A stretch of DNA of 64,000 nucleotides from JAITVM01 sp031551135. Lineage in GTDB: Bacteria > Bacillota > Clostridia > Lachnospirales > JAITVM01. The translations under genes and the position numbers were made by a program. Below, piece after piece: positions 1-9,735 of the stretch. The stretch is taken from the NCBI GenBank assembly GCA_031551135.1, contig JAVBOA010000022.1, forward strand, positions 62,001-126,000. The letters are read 5' to 3'. Under the pieces are notes generated by a model that was not told the origin of the DNA, ran no database searches, and saw nothing but the letters and a program-made list of their open reading frames with translations. Every line of letters begins with the position of its first letter. Position 1 is the first letter of the stretch.

Positions 1-413
1 CCGCAGCCGTATGCCGGATAATTTAGAGTCGAGAGCGAATCCAAAAAGCAAGCCGCCAATCTTCCAAGACCGCCGTTTCCGAGGCCAGGGTCACGCTCAG
101 AATTTTCTACTAAATTAAAATCAATATTGAGTTCTTTCAAAACTTCTTTTACTTCATCATATAAGCTGAAATTGATCAAGGCGTTCCCCAAAAATCTGCC
201 CATCAAAAATTCCATGCTTAAATAATATACGATTTTGCTGTCTTGTTCCAAATATTTGTCGTGAGTTTCAATCCATTTATCCGTTATTAAATCGCGGATA
301 GTAAAAGTCAATGCTTCATAAACTTGTTCCGGTGTTGCGTTTTCGATAGTTTTTCTGGAAAGTGTCTTTACGTTTTCAATCAGGCTTTCTTTTAGTTCGT
401 TTTTCGAAATCAT
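1..413 (-). CDS. glgP: Glycogen/alpha-glucan phosphorylase, N-terminal part (runs off the window)
   Basis: Reading the minus strand from an ATG at 413-411 behind GGAGG gives about 137 residues with the family motifs YLSMEFLMGR and LGNGGLGRLAACFLDS, typical of the N-terminal half of GT35 phosphorylases, which release glucose 1-phosphate from storage glucan using pyridoxal phosphate. The rest of the gene, including the PLP lysine, lies outside the window. The gene appears to be transcribed alone, away from the ZIP gene region. A perfect inverted repeat at 448-482 lies just upstream and may be its operator or leader hairpin. The family assignment is firm; whether the enzyme prefers glycogen or maltodextrin cannot be told from this fragment. 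Confidence 0.9.
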   Translation of the reverse strand, partial: MISKNELKESLIENVKTLSRKTIENATPEQVYEALTFTIRDLITDKWIETHDKYLEQDSKIVYYLSMEFLMGRFLGNALINFSLYDEVKEVLKELNIDFNLVENSERDPGLGNGGLGRLAACFLDSLSTLNYPAYGC

Positions 414-447
414 ATTTTCCTCCTATAGTACAGCAAGTACCGCACAA

Positions 448-482
448 TTACTTTGGTCTTAGAATTAATATGACCAAAGTAA
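448..482. promoter_or_regulatory. 11-bp perfect inverted repeat upstream of glgP
   Basis: TTACTTTGGTC (448-458) is repeated as its exact reverse complement GACCAAAGTAA (472-482) with a 13-nt spacer. It lies 35 nt upstream of the glgP start codon, so it would fall in the promoter or 5' leader of that gene. No T-tract follows on either strand, which argues against a simple terminator. An operator for a sugar-responsive regulator is a reasonable guess but is inference. Confidence 0.45.
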
Positions 483-688
483 AGCTTCATATTAATATTA
501 TTTCCTCTGAAAATTTTTCTGTCTATACATTATATCGAAATATTTTTGAGTTGCGATAAATTTGCAAATGCAATTTCTTTATAAATGATTTTAAATCTTC
601 ATAATAAAATAATTATATAAGAAAAATAAAATTTGTCAAAAAAAGCCTGTATTGGTATTTGAAGCAATGTTTTGTATAAATCCTACAT

Positions 689-1408
689 TTATAGATAGTT
701 TATTATCATCAAACCGGCGATAAATCCAAAACAAGAAATAACGGTAGTTAATTTGCTGTTGTAATAATCTTTTGCATCAGGAATAATCTGACCGCAGGAA
801 ATATAGAGCATTACGCCGCCGGCAAAAGAAAGGCTGAAAGCCACGAGCACAGCGGAAAAAGATGAAAAAATCGCACCGAAGAAAGAACCGAAAGCCATCG
901 GCAAACCAAAAATCAAAGCGAAAATAAGAAGATTTATTTTGGAGATGCCGGATTTCCGCAGTGAAATACATAGAGCCAAGGCCTCAGGCAAACAATGGAT
1001 TCCCATAAATAAAGAAAGTTTTAAGCCAAGGTCAAAATTTAATTTAAGCATTGCGCCGAGTGCGATTCCTTCGGGAATATTATGCAAAGCGATTCCAAGA
1101 CCCAATAAAATTCCGGTTTTGTATAAACGGTTGTCGTAATTAACTTTTTTACGGTCGATGAAATTTTCGGTAAAAACGCAGAAAATGACTCCCAAAATTA
1201 TTCCGCCGATACTGAAATATAAACCCCAAGTTATGAATGCGACAGGAAGTATTTCAAAACAAATAAATGCTAATAAAAGCCCTCCCGTAAAGCCCATGAT
1301 GATTCCGATAAAATTGTCGGTAATATTTTTTGCAAATGAAGAAAAAACAAAAGCCAGAAAAAAGGACAAGACCGTGACGGTGTAAGCAATAGAAATAATA
1401 TTGAGCAT
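689..1408 (-). CDS. ZIP-family divalent metal transporter
   Basis: This 239-residue integral membrane protein has about eight hydrophobic segments and the two metal-coordinating ZIP motifs, HNIPEG at residues 109-114 and HCLPEA at 138-143, which line the zinc/iron permeation path in ZupT-type transporters. The length is normal for bacterial ZIP proteins. It starts at an ATG preceded by GGAGG and seems to be a single-gene unit, divergent from the gene at 1572. It presumably imports Zn(II) or Fe(II) across the cytoplasmic membrane; the metal cannot be decided from sequence. No metal-responsive operator was recognised in the 160-bp divergent gap. Confidence 0.88.
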   Translation of the reverse strand: MLNIISIAYTVTVLSFFLAFVFSSFAKNITDNFIGIIMGFTGGLLLAFICFEILPVAFITWGLYFSIGGIILGVIFCVFTENFIDRKKVNYDNRLYKTGILLGLGIALHNIPEGIALGAMLKLNFDLGLKLSLFMGIHCLPEALALCISLRKSGISKINLLIFALIFGLPMAFGSFFGAIFSSFSAVLVAFSLSFAGGVMLYISCGQIIPDAKDYYNSKLTTVISCFGFIAGLMIINYL

Positions 1409-1517
1409 ATTTTCCCCTCCAAAACATTGATTTTATTCTATTTATATTTATACAAGCCGATTACTATTCTTTAATTTTGTTTTTGTATTTCTTGTTCATA
1501 TATTTTGAAGTCGTTTT

Positions 1518-1546
1518 TTGACATTTAGTATGTTAAACTTTATATA
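1518..1546 (+). promoter_or_regulatory. Sigma-A-type promoter
   Basis: TTGACA (1518-1523), a 17-bp spacer and TATATA (1541-1546) form a near-consensus vegetative promoter. It ends 25 bp upstream of the start codon at 1572 and so should drive the small hypothetical gene and the DUF4132 gene behind it. Confidence 0.7.
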
Positions 1547-1571
1547 GCATTAAACTGATTGGAGGATTTTG

Positions 1572-1988
1572 ATGAAACTTTTTGTAAAAGTAAAAGCCTT
1601 GGGCAAACGTAGGCCTGTTTTAGAAATGCAGGAGATTTTTGTTGAAGAAGGAATAAAAAATTCAAATGATTTGATTAGCGATATTGTTCGAAAAAATGTA
1701 AAAATATTTAACGAAAAGAAAACAGACAAGCCGATTTTCTCTTTTTTAACAGATGAAAAAATCAGCGACGCGGCGTTTTCTGGAAAAGTCGGCTTTGGGG
1801 ATAAGAAAAACGAAAACTTGCAAAACGAAAATTCTGCAGTTGAGAACGCTCTCCAATGTTATGAAGATGGGATTTTTAAATTACTTATAAATGATAATGA
1901 AATCGAATTTAATTCCGAAATAGTATTAAATGAAGAAGATATTCTAATTTTTATCAGATTAACAATGCTTGCGGGCAGACTTTGGTGA
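1572..1988 (+). CDS. Small hypothetical protein encoded with a DUF4132 protein
   Basis: The 138-residue soluble protein begins at an ATG six bases after GGAGG; an in-frame TTG at 1569 is less well placed. There is no signal peptide or membrane segment. Residues around 60-100 are polar and low in complexity, while the C-terminus is conserved-looking (EEDILIFIRLTMLAGRLW). The alternating strand/helix pattern and compact size could fit a ubiquitin-like or beta-grasp fold, but that is only an impression. The stop is 31 bp before the DUF4132 start and both genes share one strong promoter, so this is likely a dedicated partner of that protein. The function is unknown. Confidence 0.7.
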   Translation: MKLFVKVKALGKRRPVLEMQEIFVEEGIKNSNDLISDIVRKNVKIFNEKKTDKPIFSFLTDEKISDAAFSGKVGFGDKKNENLQNENSAVENALQCYEDGIFKLLINDNEIEFNSEIVLNEEDILIFIRLTMLAGRLW

Positions 1989-2019
1989 TACAAATTTCAT
2001 ATGACAGAGGGAGGTTTTT

Positions 2020-5000
2020 ATGGGGAAGTATCAAGACCGAAAGAATTTTATTAACAAAAAATTGAGGGGCAATGCGAAGGAGATTTTTGAAAGATATATT
2101 AAATACATGGAATCGGATTATAATTCGAAACAAAATGAGCATGTAAAATTATTTAACTTTTTCAGAGATAAGCAAGTTAAAGACCCGCAAGGATTTTTGG
2201 ACAGCGGCGTTAGGGACATGATTTATGCCGTATTTAAGAATGGATTCGCAGAAAAATTTTGTAATTTTTATTTAAACGAAATGAAATTTATGTATAATCA
2301 TAGCTCTTACAGGCGTTCCTTTCGTTCGAAAGATATTTATAATTATTTAAATTTTTTCACACAAATGTTTAATATGCTTTTTTGGGATTTTGATAATTTC
2401 GATATCGTCAAATATACAAAATCCGGATATTCGCAAGAAGAGCTTCGGGAAATGTATTTTTATGATAACAATTATATTAACATTAAGCCGAACGACTCGT
2501 TTATTGAGGGAATAATTGCGCTGGAAATAGATTCGGGAAACAGAGAAATAATCTCTGTTCTTGAGGATATTATTCTTGGTGAAAATAATTTCGGCTCGGT
2601 TTCGCATATGATTATCAGAAGTATTTTAAAATCCGAAAACAAGGAATTGCATAAATTAATTTGCGATTTACTGCGTGCCGCAAAATTGCAGGAAGGACTG
2701 CGGCAGGCGATTTTGGAATCTGCCGACGCAGGGAATATTTCTGCGTTTTTGATGATTTTGGATTTGATTGTGCAAGAAAATTTTGTACGTTTTTCGTCTT
2801 GTATACGTGCGGTGGATGTATGGATGGGACTTGGCTACGATTATTCTGATAAACGTATAATTACGAAACTTTTGGGGCTTGCCAAAGAATATTTATCGAA
2901 TCCGGAAGAACGCGAAAAAGCTATTGAAAATAAAGATTCGCTGGAGCTTTATACGGCGCTTTGGGCGGAATCTTTTATTTGTGTTGAAAATATTTATCCG
3001 TATTTAGCAAAAATGATGAATTCGGATAAATATAAAAAATTGGTGGCTTGTTATTTTGCTAATCAGACTTTGAGCGAAAATTTTCAATATGATTTTTCTG
3101 TGAAATTTCTCGAAGAAAAGGATATTGAAGTTTTTTCAATGGTGTATATGAATTTCCGCAATTATTTCAGCAGAGTAAACGGAAAATACAACACCGAAAG
3201 AAAAAACAGTATTTGGAGCAAAAATAATCTTGCGAATACGCAATTCGAAATTTTTATAAATAAACTTACGGACTTGCCTAAAACCGAAAAAATTATATCC
3301 GGAAAGCCTTTTGATTTTAGCTCGATTTATTTAACAACTACACAGGAATTATTTTTTACGCTTCTTTGGCTGGCCGATTATGACGAAAGCGGCAAAAATA
3401 TCGCGCGCTTAATCGAAAAAATCGAATATGCCGGAGCGGACGCAAAATCTTTTATGATTAAGGAATTTATAAATCCGGAAAGAGCAGAGATAGAGCGAAA
3501 AATCTTATTTGATTCTTTGTCGGACAGGTCAATGTCGGTCAGGGCGGCGGCGTTGGAAAAAATTAAAAAACTTAAACTAAAAGAAGGGGAATCCCGTTTT
3601 ATTGAGGATTTATTAAATTTAAAAAAAGGCGATACAAGAAATTCTTGTATAACAATTTTGGAATCTCAGCCAAAAGAAAAGATTTTGGATAGTATCGACC
3701 GTTTGATTGAGGACAAAAAAGAAAACAAACGTCTGGCGGCGCTTGATATGCTGGATAAATTAAGTCTAGATAAGTTTTTAGATAAATCGGAAATTTCTTA
3801 TTTTATTGCAAAAATGCCGAAAATCACGGACAAAGAACAAATTATAATCGACCGCTTAGTTTCGGAAGAAGAAATTATTTATAATTTTGAAAACGGCTTC
3901 GGGCTTTTTAATCCGAATTATTCTGTTAATATTCCGGAAATCAAAACTCCGAAAATCGGAATTTCTATTTTCAAAAAAGAGCTTAAATTATTCAAAAAAT
4001 CTAAATACGATAAAGTTTTGGATATCCTAAAAGCAGTAGATGATTTGATTTTCAAAAATAAAGATGTTACAGTCGATACCGTAAATTGGGATAAATCTGT
4101 TACGACTAGGCTTATCGGAGAACTCGACAGAGTTTATATTGTAGACGAAAATTATGTTTTGCAAGATGAAATTACCGCTATTTTTGAAAAATCGGATTTT
4201 AATGCGCTTTGTTTTTTGTTTTTCACAATACGGCTGAACTTTTACCGTTACGGCATAGAGCAATATTCTGATTGGGTTTTTGATATTTTAAATAAATATT
4301 TTGATTATAATTTGATTCAGAAAATCCATAAATATATAAATTCTAAAGAAGAATTGAAATATATGCAACTCACAACGGATTTGATTTCTAATATTTTCAA
4401 TCGTAAATATCCCGAGGTTTTAGCGCATATTTCTTTGGATTCTATAAACACTCTTGTAGATAATTTGGACGAAGAAGATTGGAAACGGAAAACACATGAA
4501 AATACCGACAATTATTACCTACAAAAAAATAGATTAAACGAAATTCAGATAATGAATATTTTTAAGGGCGCAATGAAAATTGAAAATGAGAGCGAAGAAG
4601 ATTTTATAAACCGCTTTGCTTTGTTTTACAAAGGTCTGAAAAAACTAGATATAAGCTTTTTTGAATTCAATGAAATGGATATTTGCCGTGCCATAAAAAT
4701 GGAGCTTCTGCCGATAGATGCACTTTATGAAAGATTTTTTGTAAAAGAAAAGCAATATCACAGCCTGATAAATACATATACAGGCGGTTATAATTATGAG
4801 CGCAATAAAGAGAAACTCAAGGATTATCCATTTTTTGAGGAAGTAAAAGAAAAGTCTCTTAACCGAATTTTGGAGATAGAATTAAAACGCGGCGATTCGC
4901 CGACTCTGGTGACTCATTTGGCACAGGGAATCAATAATCATTTTGGTATAGAGAATTTTATAAATATTTTGTTGGCGCTCGGCGACGAAACTTTGGCGCG

Positions 5001-6939
5001 CGGTTATATTTATAATCAAAGTACAAAAAAAGAAGTGCTTTCAAAACTTTTGAGGGGTTCGAAACCTCTGCCGACAGACAATGCCGAAATTTTCGCCGAA
5101 TTCGCAAAAGGCAGAATTTCAGAAAAACGTTTACTGGAAGCCGCAATGTATTGTCCGTCTTGGCTGCCGGTTATTGAGGAATATTTGAAATTCAAAAACC
5201 TTAGACTTTCATCTTGGTATTTTATTGCGCATACCGGCGAGGCCAGAGGTGTTGATTTTGATTCGGAAATCGTGAAATACACGCCGATTTCGAAAGAAGA
5301 ATTCAGAGACGGAGCTTTTGATTTGGAGTGGTTTAAGCGCGCGTATAAAGCAATCGGAGCCGAAAAATTTCAATTGCTCTATGATTGCGCAAAATATATT
5401 TCCGACGGCGCATCGCATAGACGTTCGCAAATTTTCGCAGACGCGACTTTAAATAAACTAAAAGCCGATGATGTGATATTATCCGTTACAGAAAAACGCA
5501 ATAAGGAATCGCTTTTGGCATACAGCCTTTTGCCGCTTAAAAGAAATAAAGATAAAGACGCTATCGAAAGATTTGAATTTATTCAAAATTTTCTGAAAGA
5601 AAGCAAAAAATTCGGAGCACAGCGCAAAGCGAGCGAAGCGAAAGTTTGCGAAATCGCGCTTTCGAATCTTGCCAGAAATTATGGCTATAATGATATTATT
5701 CGCTTTACTTGGAAAATGGAGATTCTTAAATTAGACCAGATTAATCAATATTTTCAGCCGAAAACCGTTGATAATGTTGAACTTTATATTTCTGTAGATG
5801 AAAAAGGTACGGCTTCGATAGTTTGCTTGAAAGACGGAAAGGCTTTGAAATCCGTTCCAGCGAAATTGAAAAAAGACCCGTATGTCGAGGAATTGAAAAA
5901 AATAAAAACTTCGCTTGTTGACCAGCAAAAACGAGCTAAAAAATCGCTTGAATCGGCTATGGAAAACGCTGACGAATTTTTGGCGGAGGAAATACTCGAT
6001 TTATTAAAGCATCCCGTAATCATGCCGATTGTAAGCAAACTTGTTTTCCGGTTCAATGATGCATTGGGCTTTATAACATCCGAAGGCCTAAAGACTTTGG
6101 AAAACAAAATTATTGAATTTAAAAAAGACGACAAAGTTTTGATTGCGCATTGCTATGATTTATTCATCCTGAAAAAATGGTCGGATTATCAAAAGTACGC
6201 TTTCGAAAATGAATTAGTACAGCCGTTCAAGCAGATTTTTAGAGAGCTTTATACATTGAACGAAGATGAAAAACACGAAAAGACGCTCTCCAGACGTTAT
6301 GCCGGCCACCAAGTACAGCCGAGCCGTACGCTTGCGCTTTTGAAAACCCGAAACTGGACCGCAAATTATGACGAAGGTTTGCAAAAAGTGTATTATAAAC
6401 AAAATATTATTGTGACAATTTACGCAATGGCGGATTGGTTTTCGCCTGCCGATATCGAAGCGCCTACTTTGGAATATGTACGATTTTACGACCGCCTTAC
6501 AAATAAAATAATTGAGCTTGAAAATATTCCGCCTAATATTTTTTCGGAATCGATGCGTGATGTGGATTTAGTTGTCAGCGTGGCGCATGTCGGCGGCGTT
6601 GACCCGGAAACTTCACTTTCTACAATCGAAATGCGTGCAATGATTATGAAAGAAATTGTATCGCTTCTTAAGCTTGAGAATGTTGAAATACGAGAGAAAC
6701 ACGCGATTGTAAAAGGCTTTTTCGGAGAATTCAGCGTACATTTGGGCAGCGGAATTGTTTCCAAACAAGGAACGGGAACTTTATCAATTTTGGCTGTGCA
6801 GTCTCAGCATAGAGGAAGATTATTTTTGCCGTTTATCGACGAAGACCCAAGAACCGCCGAAATCGCTTCGAAAGTTTTAATGCTTGCCGAAGATAAAAAA
6901 ATCAAAGACCCGACGATTATTGACCAGTTAAAAAAATAA
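2020..6939 (+). CDS. Giant DUF4132 (MolR/YehI-like) protein
   Basis: This 1,639-residue cytoplasmic protein starts at an ATG after GAGGGAGG. The N-terminal two thirds are helical and contain HEAT/ARM-like stretches (for example around residues 500-590, with SVRAAALEKIKKLK). The C-terminal part carries the DUF4132 signature region, including RYAGHQVQPSRTLALLK and MADWFSPADIEAPTLEY near residues 1425-1485, followed by a conserved tail with VHLGSG and SQHRGRLFLPFIDEDPRTAE. No signal peptide or membrane helix is seen. Members of this family are very large, widespread and functionally uncharacterised; the old MolR name from E. coli does not establish a role in molybdate. It is transcribed with the small gene at 1572. 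Confidence 0.85.
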   Translation: MGKYQDRKNFINKKLRGNAKEIFERYIKYMESDYNSKQNEHVKLFNFFRDKQVKDPQGFLDSGVRDMIYAVFKNGFAEKFCNFYLNEMKFMYNHSSYRRSFRSKDIYNYLNFFTQMFNMLFWDFDNFDIVKYTKSGYSQEELREMYFYDNNYINIKPNDSFIEGIIALEIDSGNREIISVLEDIILGENNFGSVSHMIIRSILKSENKELHKLICDLLRAAKLQEGLRQAILESADAGNISAFLMILDLIVQENFVRFSSCIRAVDVWMGLGYDYSDKRIITKLLGLAKEYLSNPEEREKAIENKDSLELYTALWAESFICVENIYPYLAKMMNSDKYKKLVACYFANQTLSENFQYDFSVKFLEEKDIEVFSMVYMNFRNYFSRVNGKYNTERKNSIWSKNNLANTQFEIFINKLTDLPKTEKIISGKPFDFSSIYLTTTQELFFTLLWLADYDESGKNIARLIEKIEYAGADAKSFMIKEFINPERAEIERKILFDSLSDRSMSVRAAALEKIKKLKLKEGESRFIEDLLNLKKGDTRNSCITILESQPKEKILDSIDRLIEDKKENKRLAALDMLDKLSLDKFLDKSEISYFIAKMPKITDKEQIIIDRLVSEEEIIYNFENGFGLFNPNYSVNIPEIKTPKIGISIFKKELKLFKKSKYDKVLDILKAVDDLIFKNKDVTVDTVNWDKSVTTRLIGELDRVYIVDENYVLQDEITAIFEKSDFNALCFLFFTIRLNFYRYGIEQYSDWVFDILNKYFDYNLIQKIHKYINSKEELKYMQLTTDLISNIFNRKYPEVLAHISLDSINTLVDNLDEEDWKRKTHENTDNYYLQKNRLNEIQIMNIFKGAMKIENESEEDFINRFALFYKGLKKLDISFFEFNEMDICRAIKMELLPIDALYERFFVKEKQYHSLINTYTGGYNYERNKEKLKDYPFFEEVKEKSLNRILEIELKRGDSPTLVTHLAQGINNHFGIENFINILLALGDETLARGYIYNQSTKKEVLSKLLRGSKPLPTDNAEIFAEFAKGRISEKRLLEAAMYCPSWLPVIEEYLKFKNLRLSSWYFIAHTGEARGVDFDSEIVKYTPISKEEFRDGAFDLEWFKRAYKAIGAEKFQLLYDCAKYISDGASHRRSQIFADATLNKLKADDVILSVTEKRNKESLLAYSLLPLKRNKDKDAIERFEFIQNFLKESKKFGAQRKASEAKVCEIALSNLARNYGYNDIIRFTWKMEILKLDQINQYFQPKTVDNVELYISVDEKGTASIVCLKDGKALKSVPAKLKKDPYVEELKKIKTSLVDQQKRAKKSLESAMENADEFLAEEILDLLKHPVIMPIVSKLVFRFNDALGFITSEGLKTLENKIIEFKKDDKVLIAHCYDLFILKKWSDYQKYAFENELVQPFKQIFRELYTLNEDEKHEKTLSRRYAGHQVQPSRTLALLKTRNWTANYDEGLQKVYYKQNIIVTIYAMADWFSPADIEAPTLEYVRFYDRLTNKIIELENIPPNIFSESMRDVDLVVSVAHVGGVDPETSLSTIEMRAMIMKEIVSLLKLENVEIREKHAIVKGFFGEFSVHLGSGIVSKQGTGTLSILAVQSQHRGRLFLPFIDEDPRTAEIASKVLMLAEDKKIKDPTIIDQLKK

Positions 6940-6951
6940 TTTTCAAAAGAA

Positions 6952-6981
6952 TTGATTTTTAATCAAATTATGGAGTATAAT
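6952..6981 (+). promoter_or_regulatory. Candidate promoter for tldD-pmbA
   Basis: TTGATT (6952-6957) and TATAAT (6976-6981) are separated by 18 bp, just after the DUF4132 stop codon. Transcription would begin near 6988, upstream of the hairpin at 7007-7025. Confidence 0.55.
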
Positions 6982-7006
6982 AATCTTTGTAAAAATATAA
7001 AACATG

Positions 7007-7031
7007 GGGGCTAATTTTTAGCTCCTTTTTT
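7007..7031 (+). terminator. Intrinsic terminator in the tldD leader
   Basis: GGGGCTAA and TTAGCTCC pair with a three-base loop and are followed by six T residues at 7026-7031. The hairpin lies between the candidate promoter at 6952-6981 and the tldD start at 7049. It either ends DUF4132 transcription or works as an attenuator for tldD-pmbA. Confidence 0.65.
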
Positions 7032-7048
7032 GTACGGGAGGAGATATT

Positions 7049-8449
7049 TTGCAGATTTCAGAATTTTTGACGGAAGCAAAACCGGCATTAAAGAATTTGA
7101 TTGAGATTCTCAAAACGAAATTTGAATACGCATCAATTTTAGGAACTGATGTAAAAGGCAGAAGATACACCGTAACTGACAAAATAACGAATATTGCAGA
7201 TAATAATTGGGTAGAACGAGGCTTTGTTGCGCGGGTTTTTAAAGACGGAAGATATTTCGAATATTCTTTTAACGAAATAAAAGATTTGGGCAAAATTGTG
7301 GATAATATTGTTGGATTTGTGGAAAAATCCGCAGATTCGAATTTTATAAATTATCCGAAAATCGAAGAAGAGGAAATTGCGAAATCTTTCAGCGGAAATG
7401 TTAAGTGCGAGCTTGGCTCTCTCGATTCAAAAGAAATAATTACACGCATGCGCTCGATTAACAAAAAAGCTCACGAAATAACGGATAAACTGGTTGATTT
7501 CCGTGTAATAGTTTCCAATACTCATGTGTCGAAAATATTTTTATCGGACAAAAAAGATTTGGAGCAAAATTATATTTGGTCAGAAGCTTATCGTGTTGCG
7601 ATTGTTCGGAACGGAAATACAACACGCCAGCATTATACGGCTTTTTCGGGACTAAAAGGCTTGGAAATTCTGGACGAATTGGAAGTCGAAATTGATAAAA
7701 CCATCAATGGTGCGCTGAGATTATTGGAAGCAAAAACTATCGAGCCGGGCGAATATGAAGTTGTGTTTGCGCCGCCCGTTGTTGGAATTATTGTACACGA
7801 AGCTTTTGGACACGGCGTTGAGATGGATATGTTTGTGAAACAGCGTGCAAAGGCCGCCGAATATATGAATAAACCTGTGGCTTCCGAAATTATAAGAATG
7901 CATGACGGCGCAAAGGCCTGCGAACAAGTTTCGTCATATCTTTTTGATGACGAAGGCACGCTTGGCACGGATACGCTTGTTATCGAAGACGGAATTTTAA
8001 AAGCCGGAATATCGGATTTGCTTTCAGCTTTAAAACTCGGAACAACCCCGACCGGAAACGGAAAACGGGAAAATTTTGAACAAAAAGTATATACTCGTAT
8101 GACAAATACTTTTTTTGAAAAAGGAAAAGATAAGCTCGAAGATATGATAAAATCCATAAAACACGGGTATTTTATCGAACACGCAATGAGCGGAATGGAA
8201 GACCCGAAAGATTGGGGAATTCAAGTTATGGCGACCTCCGCAGTTGAAATTGTGGACGGAAAGAAGACCGAAAATATTTTTGCGCCGATAATCTTAACGG
8301 GTTATGTTCCGGATTTATTAAAATCAATTTCTATGGTTTCGGACGATTTTGAGCTTTCCGGTTCGGGGGCATGCGGAAAAGGCCACAAAGAATGGGCAAA
8401 AGTTTCTGACGGCGGGCCTTATATCAAAGCAAAAGCGAGGTTAGGATGA
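7049..8449 (+). CDS. tldD: TldD-type metalloprotease subunit
   Basis: The 466-residue protein starts at a TTG five bases after GGGAGGAG. It has the zinc-binding HExxxH motif of the TldD/PmbA (peptidase U62) family as HEAFGH at residues 250-255, a length normal for TldD, and the conserved C-terminal GSGACGKGHKEWAKVSDGGPY. TldD and its non-catalytic-looking partner TldE/PmbA form a cytoplasmic heterodimeric protease that trims unfolded or modified peptides, for example microcin leader removal. The stop codon overlaps the start of the next gene as ATGA, indicating translational coupling with the partner subunit. The substrate in this organism is unknown; no peptide precursor gene is evident nearby. 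Confidence 0.9.
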   Translation: MQISEFLTEAKPALKNLIEILKTKFEYASILGTDVKGRRYTVTDKITNIADNNWVERGFVARVFKDGRYFEYSFNEIKDLGKIVDNIVGFVEKSADSNFINYPKIEEEEIAKSFSGNVKCELGSLDSKEIITRMRSINKKAHEITDKLVDFRVIVSNTHVSKIFLSDKKDLEQNYIWSEAYRVAIVRNGNTTRQHYTAFSGLKGLEILDELEVEIDKTINGALRLLEAKTIEPGEYEVVFAPPVVGIIVHEAFGHGVEMDMFVKQRAKAAEYMNKPVASEIIRMHDGAKACEQVSSYLFDDEGTLGTDTLVIEDGILKAGISDLLSALKLGTTPTGNGKRENFEQKVYTRMTNTFFEKGKDKLEDMIKSIKHGYFIEHAMSGMEDPKDWGIQVMATSAVEIVDGKKTENIFAPIILTGYVPDLLKSISMVSDDFELSGSGACGKGHKEWAKVSDGGPYIKAKARLG

Positions 8450-9735
8450 TGATTGATAAAATATTAAATGTTTTAAAAACATATAAAAATATTGATTATA
8501 AAATAACCGAAGTTAAGAAAACGCGTTTGGAAAATTATTTTGTAAAGAAAGAACGCGAAATGGATCGCTTTGTGGATACGAAACATATTTATTTAGGTAT
8601 CTATAAAGTGTTTGAGGAAGACGGCGAAAAATACCGCGGCTCTGCCTCTGCCGAAATTCATCCTACAATGAGCGATTCGGAAATTTCAAAATGCATTGAT
8701 GATGCAATTTTCGGGGCAGGATTTGTGAAGAATAAATTCTATCCATTGGTTTCGGAAAAACAAGAGCCTTTCGGCGAAATTAAATCCGAATTGGAAAACG
8801 TTGATTTTAAGACAATTTTAAATAGATTAGAAAAGGCTTTTTACTCGAATGATAATAAAACAAACGGATTTTTGAATTACTCCGAGTTTTTTATTTCTAA
8901 ACTGGATTATAGGATTATTAATTCCAAAGGCGTTGACGTTTCGTTTACAAAATACAGAATTTTTATCGAGACTTCGGCGACTTGGAATGAAAATAATAAA
9001 GAAGTGGAATTTTGTGAGGCGTTTACTTTCAGCGGATGCGATGAAAAATTTATCAGCGAAAGCGTTGAAAGACTTTTGGATTCTGCAAAATTAAAAACTA
9101 CCGCTTCTAATATGCCGAAAATTTCGGACGCGGATATTTTGCTGAAAGGTGAATGTTTGAAAAATTTCTTTTCGTATTTTTACGCCAATTCATCGGCGGC
9201 AAATGTTTACACGGGGCAATCGACTTTTAAAATTGGCGAATCGCTGCAAAGCGGCGGTGACAAAATTTCCATGTCACTGAATCCGTTTTTAAAAGGTTCA
9301 ACGGCTTCATCACTTTATGATGATGACGGCTTTGCCCTAAAAAATCAAGAGATTATAAAAGACGGCGTTTTGCAGAAATATTGGGGTGATGTGAGATTTT
9401 CGCATTATCTGAATGTTGAGCCGATGGGAAATATCTCTAATTTTGAAATATCCGGCGGAACATATTCCGTAGACGAACTCAGACAGGGAAAATATCTTGA
9501 ATTGATTTCTTTTTCTGATTTCCATATGGACAGCGTGACCGGCGATTTCGGTTCCGAAATAAGATTAGGTTTTTATTGTGATGGTCAAAGTAAAATTGCT
9601 GTAACAGGCGGGTCGATATCGGGAAATATCAAAAATGTTTTAGATGCATTAAAAATGTCCAAGGAGACAGCGCAATTTAATAATTTCGTTGGCCCCGAAA
9701 TGATTTCTGTTAGAAATGTAAGCATAGCGTTTTAA
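8446..9735 (+). CDS. pmbA: TldE/PmbA-like partner subunit
   Basis: This 429-residue protein overlaps tldD by four bases (ATGA). It matches the PmbA/TldE subunit in length and in its C-terminal signature, with conserved turns such as STASSLYDDDGFALKNQEI and the terminal GPEMISVRNVSIAF. It lacks the HExxxH zinc site seen in TldD, as expected for the TldE side of the TldD/E complex. The two proteins should assemble in the cytoplasm into one proteolytic chamber. It is assigned by family resemblance plus coupling to tldD. Confidence 0.85.
   Translation: MMIDKILNVLKTYKNIDYKITEVKKTRLENYFVKKEREMDRFVDTKHIYLGIYKVFEEDGEKYRGSASAEIHPTMSDSEISKCIDDAIFGAGFVKNKFYPLVSEKQEPFGEIKSELENVDFKTILNRLEKAFYSNDNKTNGFLNYSEFFISKLDYRIINSKGVDVSFTKYRIFIETSATWNENNKEVEFCEAFTFSGCDEKFISESVERLLDSAKLKTTASNMPKISDADILLKGECLKNFFSYFYANSSAANVYTGQSTFKIGESLQSGGDKISMSLNPFLKGSTASSLYDDDGFALKNQEIIKDGVLQKYWGDVRFSHYLNVEPMGNISNFEISGGTYSVDELRQGKYLELISFSDFHMDSVTGDFGSEIRLGFYCDGQSKIAVTGGSISGNIKNVLDALKMSKETAQFNNFVGPEMISVRNVSIAF

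Noticed and set aside
7633..8157. Long antisense frame inside tldD (and similar ones in rpoB, ygfK and xdhD)
   Set aside because: These are shadows of well-conserved genes on the other strand, with serine/phenylalanine-rich composition and no ribosome sites.
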